Source of the DNA: Vibrio sp. NTOU-M3
GTDB taxonomy: Bacteria; Pseudomonadota; Gammaproteobacteria; Enterobacterales; Vibrionaceae
Length of the DNA stretch: 64,000 nucleotides
Direction: 5' to 3'
Assembly (NCBI RefSeq): GCF_040869035.1
Contig: NZ_CP162100.1
Coordinates: 1,488,001-1,552,000, forward strand
Under the pieces are notes generated by a model that saw only the letters and a program-made list of their open reading frames with translations, made no database searches and was not told where the DNA came from. Below, piece by piece: positions 53,531 to 61,415 of this stretch. The stretch's first letter is position 1. Each line of letters begins with the position of its first letter. The translations under genes were made by a program, and so were the position numbers.

Positions 53531-54262
53531 TTATTCTCCTAATGGGCGTGTTGTCAGTACTCCAAGTTCGTTGAAGTATTGAACCCACTCCACAAGACAA
53601 AACCTGACTAACCGTTGAGCGGTATATTGTTGTAGTTGAGCAAATGTCAGGGTGAATGGTGGCTGTAACCGTTGAATGAGAGCAACATCGACTTCTCTGA
53701 GCCTTTGCGATATCACCACGTGATGATGGTTACGGAAAACAGCATAAAAAACGGGATAGTGCCGATTCTCTAGAAACGTCACAGATTTCTCATGGAGCAA
53801 AAACGGCACTTGTAACAACCTTAGCGTTGGATTGAGTAGTAAGGTGTAATTTTGTTCCATTGGAACTGTCTTACCATTGAAATGTGCCGTATCTAATTCG
53901 TCAATTTCAGCGCAAAATAACACCCATTCGAATTCTAGAAGCGCCATTTGATCAGAAGATATCAAACAGCTATATCGACTTCTGCAGCGTTCTTGTATAA
54001 CGAAGAGCGTGAACTCAGTTGCAATATGATGGAATTCAGGTTCATTAGCACCATGCAGTACAACAAAGTCATCAACCATTTTCTCTATCTGCTTACTGTC
54101 AAACTCAGAACAAAATAAAGGAAAGGTATTGGTCACCACACCAAGAATGTTTTCTCGAATGAACTCACCATAGCGACATAAACTACCTTGCTGAGCAGGA
54201 GTTCGAATTAAAGCCGTTAAAGATTCTGTTTGTGCGTGCATTTGATTTGATACGTTAAGCAT
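53531..54262 (-). CDS. DUF2063-family MNIO partner protein (HvfC-like)
   Basis: Cytoplasmic partner that presents the precursor peptide to the MNIO enzyme; 243 residues. The N-terminal DUF2063 helical domain (LTALIRTPAQQGSLCRYGEF, IRENILGVVTNTFPLF) covers about 10-100, and a C-terminal winged-helix-like part ends near YFNELGVLTT. It overlaps the MNIO gene by eight bases, as is standard for this pair. Divergence from textbook HvfC sequences is considerable, so the assignment relies partly on synteny. Confidence 0.85.
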   Translation of the reverse strand: MLNVSNQMHAQTESLTALIRTPAQQGSLCRYGEFIRENILGVVTNTFPLFCSEFDSKQIEKMVDDFVVLHGANEPEFHHIATEFTLFVIQERCRSRYSCLISSDQMALLEFEWVLFCAEIDELDTAHFNGKTVPMEQNYTLLLNPTLRLLQVPFLLHEKSVTFLENRHYPVFYAVFRNHHHVVISQRLREVDVALIQRLQPPFTLTFAQLQQYTAQRLVRFCLVEWVQYFNELGVLTTRPLGE

Positions 54263-55121
54263 TACTTACCTCCTCGAAAAAACTCCGAATGGTGTAACTG
54301 GCATCAAGAATGTCCTGATGAATGCAACGTAGCTCTTCTGCTAATACCAACAAGGATGGAATGTTGTGGTCACGCTCAAGCAACATTGGTTTACTGCCAT
54401 GAATTGACACAGTTAATTGAGCAAGCTGTATGACGTCTTCTTGTACGGGCTTACCATGAGTATCCAGTAAAAAGCCCTTTCTTTCGTTTAGATGCCCTGC
54501 AATGTGGTAGTAGCGAATTGCATCACTGGGTAGCGTGCTTAGCATATCAAAGGCATCATAATGATGATTTTTACTGTTGACATATACGTTGTTAATGTCG
54601 ACAAGCAGCTCACATTGGCTTCGATCTGCAATCTCCGCAATGAACTCACCTTCAGGCATTTCATCTCCATAATCATGGTAATAGGAGATATTTTCTAAAA
54701 CGAGTGGACGTTGAATGATGTCTTGAACGCGTTTGATTCGTTCAACGAGATAGGGGATATTCTCTTTAAAACGAGGAACAGGAAGTAGTTCATATAAATA
54801 ACCTTGATTGTCCCTAGAAAAACTCAAATGTTCACTGTAGATCTCGATTTTGTATTCATCGAGAAACTGAGCTATCTCGCGTACAAAGCTCTCATTTAGT
54901 GGCTGGCAGTCACCAATTGATAAGCTTAAGCCGTGGGCGACCAGAGGGTAATGTCGAGCAATATCTTGTAGTTGCTCCCGCTTTAAACCTCCAATGTGCA
55001 TCCAGTTTTCTGGTGCGAGTTCAAGAAAATCGATATCAGGATGTTGTTTTAGCTGCCGTAGTAACTCGACGTGTTCGCTACGTAATCCGATACCTTTTGA
55101 AGTTTCGTTTATTGTCCGCAT
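54255..55121 (-). CDS. MNIO (DUF692) multinuclear iron oxidase, RiPP-modifying
   Basis: Non-haem di/tri-iron oxygenase of the MNIO family (HvfB/MbnB/BufB relatives) which oxidises cysteine side chains of a partner peptide, for example to oxazolone-thioamides or thiooxazoles; 288 residues, usual length. TIM-barrel motifs with the iron ligands: GLRSEHVELL, FLELAPENWM, VAHGLSLSIGDCQPLN, YSEHLSFSR, ENISYY, LLVDINNVYVNSKNHHYDA, YHIAGH, DTHGKPV and LLERDHNIP. The ATG overlaps the end of the precursor gene by 13 bases. The product chemistry cannot be read from the sequence alone. Confidence 0.93.
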   Translation of the reverse strand: MRTINETSKGIGLRSEHVELLRQLKQHPDIDFLELAPENWMHIGGLKREQLQDIARHYPLVAHGLSLSIGDCQPLNESFVREIAQFLDEYKIEIYSEHLSFSRDNQGYLYELLPVPRFKENIPYLVERIKRVQDIIQRPLVLENISYYHDYGDEMPEGEFIAEIADRSQCELLVDINNVYVNSKNHHYDAFDMLSTLPSDAIRYYHIAGHLNERKGFLLDTHGKPVQEDVIQLAQLTVSIHGSKPMLLERDHNIPSLLVLAEELRCIHQDILDASYTIRSFFEEVSNA

Positions 55122-55426
55122 ACACCACCTGTGACTTTGCTTTTGATTAACTGAATGGTCTCAGGGGATAAAGTGATACCTTCCCCATTGATTCCACACT
55201 TACCATCACGTGCTCTGACCAAACGACCTTGTGGGTTATTTTTTAGTTCTTGTTTTTCAAAACGTTTCTCGGTACCACATTTACCTGCTGCGCATTTCCC
55301 ACCATGCTGTGTGTTAGGTTGTGATTCGACAGGTGCTTCAGATGGCGCGTCGGCATAAACCATTCCTGAGTTAAGTGTGATTGCCGATGTGAGTGCAATT
55401 GAGAGGGCAAGCTTATTGTTGTTCAT
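55109..55426 (-). CDS. Cysteine-containing RiPP precursor, HvfA/BufA-like
   Basis: Secreted precursor peptide of 105 residues. The ATG at 55426 (AAGGAG upstream) starts a signal peptide cleaved about VYA-DA (residue 25). The mature part has only four cysteines: C45 and C50 in GGKCAAGKCGTEKRF, C77 in RDGKCGINGE and C103 in GGVCGQ at the very C-terminus. GKCG motifs are what HvfA-type precursors show. It sits between an MBL-hydrolase gene (14-bp overlap) and the MNIO gene (13-bp overlap), so expression is coupled. Modified cysteines would bind copper or another metal in the periplasm or outside (family knowledge and inference). A longer frame to 55480 has no signal peptide and is rejected. Confidence 0.88.
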   Translation of the reverse strand: MNNNKLALSIALTSAITLNSGMVYADAPSEAPVESQPNTQHGGKCAAGKCGTEKRFEKQELKNNPQGRLVRARDGKCGINGEGITLSPETIQLIKSKVTGGVCGQ

Positions 55427-56378
55427 GAGGTATCTCCTTCGTAGCAGTGATTGGATAACTGGATAGATCACGTCCCGCAATTACTTGTCCGTGATAGTAT
55501 TTCTTTACGATCTCGATTGACTGAGGTTTTAGCTTGAGACCAAGCCCCATCCAGTGGTTTAAAACCAGTATTTTTGGGGCAATTTCTGCGGCTATTTGAC
55601 CAACAACGGATGGCTTAGCATGCATAAAAGCGGAGGTTTCATCGGCTTGCTCATGAATCGCAAGAGGCATAACTAAGATGTCAGCGCCTTTTGCGAAGTC
55701 GATGAAAGAGGGATTACTCCCGTTTTGATCAGCGGAGATAACGATAACCCCTTCATCACTCTCAATACGGTATGCTAAGCACGGTACATCTCCATGAGGA
55801 ATGCCTTGTGCATAAACGGTTAAGCCATCGTGCTCATAGACTTTTGTACGTTTGTTATTGGAATAAGAAACGTCAGTTATCGTCACGGGAAACAGCCCAT
55901 CAGTACCGTCGAATAAGCCATTTAAGTATGCATAAGCCCCGTTTTTACTATCGAATAAGGCATGCATATAACCCGAGAGACTAGGGAAAGCGGAACCCGC
56001 TTTGGGACCTGCAATATCGAGCGGATCATCCCGGTTAAAGAAATAACCACCTTTCAGTAGGGCAGGTACAGCTGCCACATGATCAGTATGAAAGTGTGTC
56101 AGGCCTAAAAAGTCCAAATCTTCGAGTTTAGCGCCAGCTTGTCCAAAGCGTAGAAAGACACCACCACCAGCGTCGATCATGATACGAGATTTGCCTTTCC
56201 ACCAGATAAGTTCGCCGGAGGATGCCCGAAGATCATCTGAAATAGGTCCGCCAGAACCTAACAACTGCAAGGTAAAGTTTTTATCGAGTGGTTCGAGATT
56301 GAAAGCGTAACTACTAGCGGTGGCGGTACCTATTGATAAACCTAATGCAAGGGCCAACAAATTAAACGTTTTTTTCAT
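55413..56378 (-). CDS. Exported MBL-fold hydrolase of the MNIO cluster
   Basis: Periplasmic metallo-beta-lactamase-fold protein of 321 residues. Signal peptide (TFNLLALALGLSIGTATASS) then LLGSGGPISDDLRASSGELI, zinc motif GLTHFHTDHVAAVPALLKG (HxHxDH), DGLTVYAQGIPHGDVPCLAY, GVIVISADQNG and a late KILVLNHWMG. The pattern resembles ribonuclease Z-like/arylsulfatase-type MBL proteins. It is the first gene of the MNIO cluster. An MBL hydrolase is not a standard member of HvfABC operons; it could process a modified peptide or a co-imported compound (inference). Confidence 0.9.
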   Translation of the reverse strand: MKKTFNLLALALGLSIGTATASSYAFNLEPLDKNFTLQLLGSGGPISDDLRASSGELIWWKGKSRIMIDAGGGVFLRFGQAGAKLEDLDFLGLTHFHTDHVAAVPALLKGGYFFNRDDPLDIAGPKAGSAFPSLSGYMHALFDSKNGAYAYLNGLFDGTDGLFPVTITDVSYSNNKRTKVYEHDGLTVYAQGIPHGDVPCLAYRIESDEGVIVISADQNGSNPSFIDFAKGADILVMPLAIHEQADETSAFMHAKPSVVGQIAAEIAPKILVLNHWMGLGLKLKPQSIEIVKKYYHGQVIAGRDLSSYPITATKEIPHEQQ

Positions 56379-56530
56379 AGTAAATACCTACTGCTGAATA
56401 CCGTTATGCATCGTTAGAGTTGAATATTGAGATCCTAATCAACTAAACGGCTTGTTTTTGATGTTTGTCAAAGCACATGGGTAAGGTATCCGATACGGAA
56501 GGTTAATTATATCTAGAAATATTTAAGTGT

Positions 56531-56551
56531 TCGTTCAGCTTAGTTGAACGA
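56531..56551. promoter_or_regulatory. Inverted repeat, possible operator for MNIO cluster
   Basis: TCGTTCA and TGAACGA are perfect inverted copies spaced seven bases apart, about 150 bp before the start of the first cluster gene. It may be an operator or a hairpin. Confidence 0.4.
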
Positions 56552-56920
56552 TGGTGTCATTTACTTCATTTACTAACGGGGAAAACATCCAGTGCAATAG
56601 AAATGCTGTTTCTCCTGATTGCTCTAATGAATTAATTTCAGTGAAGAATTATTTGATGGCCAGCTATGCAAAGAGGGGACTTGCTAATGAATGAGAAGGT
56701 AGAATTGTTCATTTTATTCTAATGGTTTTACAACGCCACTAAATATACTTATAAATAGTGACAAGATTAAGAGTGATGAAATTAGTTTTATTTACTATGA
56801 ATATATATTTATCTTGTGAGTAATTATATTCTGAATATAATCATTTAAGATTAAATAAATATGATATTTGTCATTGGTTGAGGTAAGATATTATTCTCTT
56901 CAATTCGAACAAATTTATTT

Positions 56921-57028
56921 ATGAAACCATCTCAATTTATTATGCTTCTCATTGTTGTGTTTTTTAGCGCATCAAGTATTTTGGGGATCTTTGGTTTGAC
57001 GGTGATGAGCGTATTACTTTATTGTTAA
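56921..57028 (+). CDS. Possible 35-residue membrane peptide
   Basis: An ATG frame coding for MKPSQFIMLLIVVFFSASSI and a short hydrophobic rest (LGIFGLTVMSVLLYC). It has one membrane helix but no clear ribosome-binding site. It may be a real small membrane protein or chance in AT-rich DNA. Confidence 0.3.
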   Translation: MKPSQFIMLLIVVFFSASSILGIFGLTVMSVLLYC

Positions 57029-57047
57029 TTGAATCTTAATGGATTTA

Positions 57048-57078
57048 AAAAGCCCGATATCAATAATATCGGGCTTAA
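57048..57078 (-). terminator. Terminator of the scs cluster
   Basis: AAGCCCGATAT (57050-57060) and ATATCGGGCTT (57066-57076) form an 11-bp stem; on the minus strand a TTTTTAAA run follows. It ends the scs operon. Confidence 0.85.
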
Positions 57079-57116
57079 ATCTAACCTATTTTATTATGAA
57101 TATAATTCGATGTTAT

Positions 57117-57839
57117 TTATATTTCACTCGCAAGTTTCTCTTCAACCATAGGTGCTAATTTTTCGTAAGGTAAATATCCGGGAATCAATTGACCATCAAT
57201 CAGCATTGCAGGTGTTCCTTGGACGCCTAAGTCAATAAATAGTTGGTAGTTTTTCTTTACCATTTCTATCATTTCATCGTCAGTTGATACGTATTGTGCA
57301 ACATTGTTTGCTGTTGCAACTTTCATTATAGAGCGTAAGTTGTGAATGCCCGGTTTGCTCATCAACATCTCGCTGACTTCTTCAAACTTGTCACGTCTTT
57401 CCTTCCATACTTTTAATGCAAATGTTGAAGAGTTTGAAGGGCTAGAAAGCTCTTTTAATGGAACGTATATATTAATAACTTTGACTTCTTCAGGATGCTC
57501 CTTGGTGATTTTTTGAAGAACTGGATCTAATTTTTTACACCATGGGCAACTTAAATCAGTGAGAACAACAATAGTTAGTTTTGGCTCGCTTGCACCAAAC
57601 CAAGGTAGGTTTGGGTTGTTATAAATATAATCATGGTTGTCTACCAATGTTTGGTCGAATTTTTTTTGCTGGACAATATACATGGCTAGACTTTCGTGAA
57701 GGCTATCAATAATTGCGCTATTTCCTTTTAGCATCTTATTAATATCATCTAGTTTTTCCTGTTCAGTCATGGCAGAAACAACAGGAGAGAGCATCATTGT
57801 TACCATTAAAGTAACGAATAGTTTTGAATTAAATTTCAT
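57117..57839 (-). CDS. scsC: ScsC-like periplasmic thiol-disulfide oxidoreductase
   Basis: Periplasmic thioredoxin-fold protein of 240 residues, likely a disulfide isomerase or reductase kept reduced by the ScsB homologue. Signal peptide (KLFVTLMVTMMLSPVVSA); an N-terminal oligomerisation helix region (EKLDDINKMLKGNSAIIDSL); catalytic CPWC in LTDLSCPWCKKLDPVL; cis-proline loop in VQGTPAMLIDGQLI. This combination matches ScsC/DsbG-type proteins. It is last in the scs cluster, 12 bp after the TlpA-like gene. The name rests on synteny and motif. Confidence 0.85.
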   Translation of the reverse strand: MKFNSKLFVTLMVTMMLSPVVSAMTEQEKLDDINKMLKGNSAIIDSLHESLAMYIVQQKKFDQTLVDNHDYIYNNPNLPWFGASEPKLTIVVLTDLSCPWCKKLDPVLQKITKEHPEEVKVINIYVPLKELSSPSNSSTFALKVWKERRDKFEEVSEMLMSKPGIHNLRSIMKVATANNVAQYVSTDDEMIEMVKKNYQLFIDLGVQGTPAMLIDGQLIPGYLPYEKLAPMVEEKLASEI

Positions 57840-57851
57840 TGGATTTCCATC

Positions 57852-58361
57852 TTAAATTTTTGTTAACCAAAGGCGAGCTAATAAGCCCCATGGTGTCGTT
57901 ACACCCGTGGTGACGGTTTTAACTTCGCCCTTGTCAATGATTATGATTGTTGGGGTGACTAAAATTCCCCATTGTTTTGAAATATCGCCAGTTACGTCGT
58001 TGATATTGGAGAACTGATAATCGTGGGCGTCCATGTAACGCGACACACGTCTGTTCTCACCGGAATTAAGGCTGACTCCAATCACTTGATATGATTGATT
58101 GAACCAATCAATGGTAGGTGTGACGAACTTGCACGCAGCGCACCACGTTGCCCAAAAATAGACAATTACAGGTTTATTTTTGCTCATTTCAATCGCGTCA
58201 ATAAATTCCCCCGACAGAGTGATACCACTAAGTGGTGGCGCATTTTCCGTCGGCATATCTTTTGTTCGCCATACATCAACTGCGATCGCAAGCACAATGG
58301 ATAGTAGCGCATAAATGATGACATCACGTGTCCATGATTTACGGCGTTTTGACTTAGCCAT
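57852..58361 (-). CDS. scsD: ScsD-like membrane-anchored thioredoxin
   Basis: TlpA-type thioredoxin of 169 residues, anchored by one N-terminal helix (DVIIYALLSIVLAIAVDVW) with the catalytic domain in the periplasm. The active site is ATWCAACKFVTPTIDWF, a CxxC with Ala-Ala in the middle, and the cis-proline part is WGILVTPTIIIID. Length and motif match ScsD. It overlaps the ScsB-type gene by eight bases. Role: reduction of periplasmic thiols under copper or other oxidative stress (from the family). Confidence 0.85.
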   Translation of the reverse strand: MAKSKRRKSWTRDVIIYALLSIVLAIAVDVWRTKDMPTENAPPLSGITLSGEFIDAIEMSKNKPVIVYFWATWCAACKFVTPTIDWFNQSYQVIGVSLNSGENRRVSRYMDAHDYQFSNINDVTGDISKQWGILVTPTIIIIDKGEVKTVTTGVTTPWGLLARLWLTKI

Positions 58362-60456
58362 TAGATACGTCGCCTGCTTTTTTGATGGCTTCTAAAACGG
58401 CGTCGCTGGTCAAGATCACTGGTAACTTAATCCCATCTGGTGCGCCAGGGCCATAAACCACATTAAACGGCACACCAAAACGACCGTGGCTTTGTAGATA
58501 TGAGGTGATAGTCAGGCTAGGAACGGTCCAATCTCCCTGCATGACAACAATGTCACCGTTTGTGAGTGTGCTATAAACCGGTTCTTGCAATAAAACACCC
58601 AATTTGTTGGCTTTGCAGGTGACGCACCAATCGGCGGTCACATCAACGAATACGACTTTTCCTTCACTGACATACTGATTAATCGCGTCGACGGACAGGG
58701 GTTGCCATTGTGGCTCAGATGGCAGTACCTTTGTTGACGTTGCGTTGGAAGAGTATGTTGCGAAACCAATGATCACAACGAGCACCAAGCTTGCAATACT
58801 CGCAGATTTTAATCCATGAACTCGCACCATACGAACTAAAAAAGCACCGACTGAAACAATCGCTAGTATATATAACCATTGCATTGATAAATGATTCGAT
58901 AGCAAATAGAACAGCCATATGCTGGTGACGAGCATCATGCCGCCAAATAGGTATTTGACTCGGTTCATCCATGCCCCCGGTTTAGGTAACGCAAGTGCGA
59001 TGGAGGGGAATAGAGAAACCACGATCCATGGCAAAGCCATACCAATAGCGAGAGCGGTGAAAATGCCAAACATGGTGGGTATGTTTGTAGCTAGTGCAAA
59101 GGCAACAGCCGTACCAAGGAAAGGTGCAGAGCACGGTGTTGCAAGCAGTGTTGCGAACATACCTTGAGTGAAGTGACCATAGTAGGAATTATCACCTTTT
59201 GTTGCCATCCAAGTATTGGTATCAGACGACAACCGAATTTCGAAAAGACCAAGCATGTTTGCGCCAAACAATGCGGTGATCAAAAACATGAGGCCAATAA
59301 ACCAGCCACTTTGGAATTGAATTCCCCAACCGATGGCACTACCCGAAATCTTTAATACAGCAAGAAATGTAGCAATCAACCAGAAAGAGCTAATGATCCC
59401 GCCAGCGGAAGCGAGGAACTGCAATCGAACTTGTTTTTTCTCAAGCCCTTGAGCAGCAACAATACCACTGAGCTTCATGCCTAGAACAGGGAAGACACAT
59501 GGCATCACGTTAAGGATTAAACCGCCAAAGAGTGCAAACAAAACCATATGTACTAGGGATGTTTGTCCTGATTGGCTGGTAATGGTTTTAGCTATAGCGG
59601 TTGTTGTTTGTTCTGCGGTGAAATCATTATCTTTTAACGTTACTAAGATCGTTTCATCGGTTAGATCGGGAGTTCCCATCCAACTGCTCACGTCATAAGT
59701 TGCTGTGAGAGTGTCTCCGTTTATCTCAATTTGTGGGCGAGAGAAGTTTGCATCTTGCATCTGCTCTGACGGACCATCAACCAGAACATCAGGGTTTGTC
59801 CAACCCATACTTTTGGTTGCGGTAACTTGTAGTTGGTTTTTTGTCTTATCCCAACCCGTTGTCACTTTATTAATCAAAGCTGAAGCTTTAGGAACTAAGC
59901 TCATACCTTGCGCGTATGTGCGCATTGCTTCATCTGAGACCATGAGATCGTTAGGAATGAACGACAACTGAATCGGATAATCGGTCAAAACACAAATGGT
60001 TGTGCATGAGGAAAGCGTTAATTTTGCATTTAACTCAACGGGCTGATCGAGATCTTCCACGTGAAGCGTGAGCGGGAAAATAACATCTTTCTTATAACCC
60101 AGAGTTTCTAACCCCAGCATCTCAAATCGTTGAGGATAGGGCCAATGCCAGTCAATATTCTCAATGTTTTTTGAGTTTTCCCAAACCATACTCGGCGCAA
60201 TGCCGCCTTCACCTGGGCTACGCCAATAGGTTTTCCAATCGCCAGTGAGACGAACTTCCAAGTAGCCGGCTAAGGTTTTGTTTGCTTTGTTCACTTGTCC
60301 TGTTACGACAAAGCGAGTCTCTATCGGTGGATGGTTCGGGTTTTGTAACCAACCAGTAGTGAGTGTTTCTGCTTGAACGCTGAATACGCTCAAGGCACAA
60401 AATACCGCGAATAGCCATAGACTGACTAAACGTGAATACGTTTTCGTTATGTACAT
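58354..60456 (-). CDS. scsB: ScsB/DsbD-like transmembrane electron transporter
   Basis: Inner-membrane thiol electron carrier of 700 residues. Order: signal peptide; a large periplasmic N-terminal domain typical of ScsB (ETRFVVTGQVNKANKTLAGY); eight-helix membrane domain (about 305-560) with the two functional cysteines in LNVMPCVFPVLGMKLSG and ATPCSAPFLG; C-terminal thioredoxin-like domain with VTADWCVTCKANK. It passes electrons from cytoplasmic thioredoxin to the ScsC and ScsD homologues encoded downstream. The longer N-terminal part distinguishes it from DsbD proper. Overlaps scsD by eight bases. Confidence 0.93.
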   Translation of the reverse strand: MYITKTYSRLVSLWLFAVFCALSVFSVQAETLTTGWLQNPNHPPIETRFVVTGQVNKANKTLAGYLEVRLTGDWKTYWRSPGEGGIAPSMVWENSKNIENIDWHWPYPQRFEMLGLETLGYKKDVIFPLTLHVEDLDQPVELNAKLTLSSCTTICVLTDYPIQLSFIPNDLMVSDEAMRTYAQGMSLVPKASALINKVTTGWDKTKNQLQVTATKSMGWTNPDVLVDGPSEQMQDANFSRPQIEINGDTLTATYDVSSWMGTPDLTDETILVTLKDNDFTAEQTTTAIAKTITSQSGQTSLVHMVLFALFGGLILNVMPCVFPVLGMKLSGIVAAQGLEKKQVRLQFLASAGGIISSFWLIATFLAVLKISGSAIGWGIQFQSGWFIGLMFLITALFGANMLGLFEIRLSSDTNTWMATKGDNSYYGHFTQGMFATLLATPCSAPFLGTAVAFALATNIPTMFGIFTALAIGMALPWIVVSLFPSIALALPKPGAWMNRVKYLFGGMMLVTSIWLFYLLSNHLSMQWLYILAIVSVGAFLVRMVRVHGLKSASIASLVLVVIIGFATYSSNATSTKVLPSEPQWQPLSVDAINQYVSEGKVVFVDVTADWCVTCKANKLGVLLQEPVYSTLTNGDIVVMQGDWTVPSLTITSYLQSHGRFGVPFNVVYGPGAPDGIKLPVILTSDAVLEAIKKAGDVSNG

Positions 60457-60510
60457 GTATGTGTTCCTTAAAGATAAATATTTCGAATGTTGGTGTAAAC
60501 AAACGTCGAT

Positions 60511-60900
60511 TTATTCTCTAAAGACACACAATTGAAGATGAAGCCGCCTACCTTTATAGAGGGTTGGGGTTGTGGGTGAGGGTCGATATTCTGAAGTAGA
60601 AAGCAGCCATAAGATCAGCACCAATGCAAGAATTTGCATGATCAGCGCATGGTCCGCCACCTGATGTTGGTCAAAGTTAATTAAATGCTCTGACAAACTG
60701 CATTTGTCTGCAATATCGGTGTTGTTGGTTGCTTGGTCATCATTTTGCAAGACTTGTTGGATAACTTGATTGTCGTCTTGGTATTTCACCGGACAGGCGT
60801 TCAACAAGCCGATGTTATTCGCTAGACAGATGCAAATAACCCACCACACTAATGCGAGGGACCATTTGGTAAACCTATGTCTTTGTCGGCTTGTATTCAT
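60511..60900 (-). CDS. Small membrane protein, ScsA-like by position
   Basis: A 129-residue protein with an N-terminal hydrophobic helix (WSLALVWWVICICLANNIGL), a polar exterior part with two cysteines (NACPVKYQDD, KCSLSEHLINFDQHQV), a second helix (ALIMQILALVLILWLLST) and a basic tail ending RLHLQLCVFRE. Such tails occur in small copper-stress-associated membrane proteins. Its position before the ScsB homologue is that of scsA in enteric clusters. The identity is inferred from synteny; sequence identity to ScsA cannot be checked here. Confidence 0.6.
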   Translation of the reverse strand: MNTSRQRHRFTKWSLALVWWVICICLANNIGLLNACPVKYQDDNQVIQQVLQNDDQATNNTDIADKCSLSEHLINFDQHQVADHALIMQILALVLILWLLSTSEYRPSPTTPTLYKGRRLHLQLCVFRE

Positions 60901-61020
60901 CTGTCTTTTAGTCTGATGACGGCTAATATAATTGTCAGCCAGTGAGACTGACTACTGGACGGATAGTTCCAATATTTTAAAATTTTTTGTATGGCATACT
61001 GTCGTATTAGCTTTTGAAGC

Positions 61021-61356
61021 TTAGCTTGTAAGAAACAAATAGAGCCCATGTGTGACCCACAAAGCCCACAGAACATATGTAATAGCCCAGCATTTTGCTA
61101 ATGTACCGCGAATGGTGGTTTTAAAATCTGGAGCGGATTGAAATACACATATAGAACTGAAAAGCGCGAAAAGGGGAAGTGTGATTATTTTGAGCGTGAC
61201 GCTAATATGATCTGGGAGTAGCCATTTGCTCTGCTCCAGCATAAACAATAAGGTGTAACTGCCGAAGAGTTGTAGAACAAAAACGGCTTTCCACAATGGT
61301 AATTCACCTTTGAGCCATCTCACCAAGAGAGGAGGGCTTTGTAGGACATGTTCCAT
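61021..61356 (-). CDS. Small inner-membrane protein
   Basis: A 111-residue protein with three likely membrane helices (WKAVFVLQLFGSYTLLFML, VTLKIITLPLFALFSSICVF, CWAITYVLWALWVTHGLYLF). A clean AAAAGGAAG ribosome-binding site lies before the ATG. No known family recognised. It sits alone between the scs cluster and the PTS gene, on the same strand. Confidence 0.7.
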   Translation of the reverse strand: MEHVLQSPPLLVRWLKGELPLWKAVFVLQLFGSYTLLFMLEQSKWLLPDHISVTLKIITLPLFALFSSICVFQSAPDFKTTIRGTLAKCWAITYVLWALWVTHGLYLFLTS

Positions 61357-61385
61357 GATGCTTCCTTTTGTAAATAACGTTGAAT

Positions 61386-61412
61386 GAAAGCCCCTTATAA
61401 GGGGCTTTCTCG
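61386..61412 (-). terminator. Terminator after PTS EIICB gene
   Basis: GAAAGCCCCTTA and TAAGGGGCTTTC form a perfect 24-base palindrome just past the stop codon. The T-run on the minus strand is short. Confidence 0.75.
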
Positions 61413-61415
61413 TAT

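Larger units (their letters stand above)
56379..57116. other. Long AT-rich intergenic region
   Basis: About 740 bp with the promoter of the MNIO cluster at the left. It includes a perfect inverted repeat, TCGTTCA (56531-56537) and TGAACGA (56545-56551), a tiny possible gene (56921-57028) and the scs terminator (57048-57078). The rest is unexplained. Confidence 0.5.

Noticed and set aside
55427..55480. Longer start for the RiPP precursor at 55480
   Set aside because: It would place an 18-residue basic extension before a normal signal peptide and overlap the hydrolase gene further; ATG 55426 has a strong ribosome-binding site.
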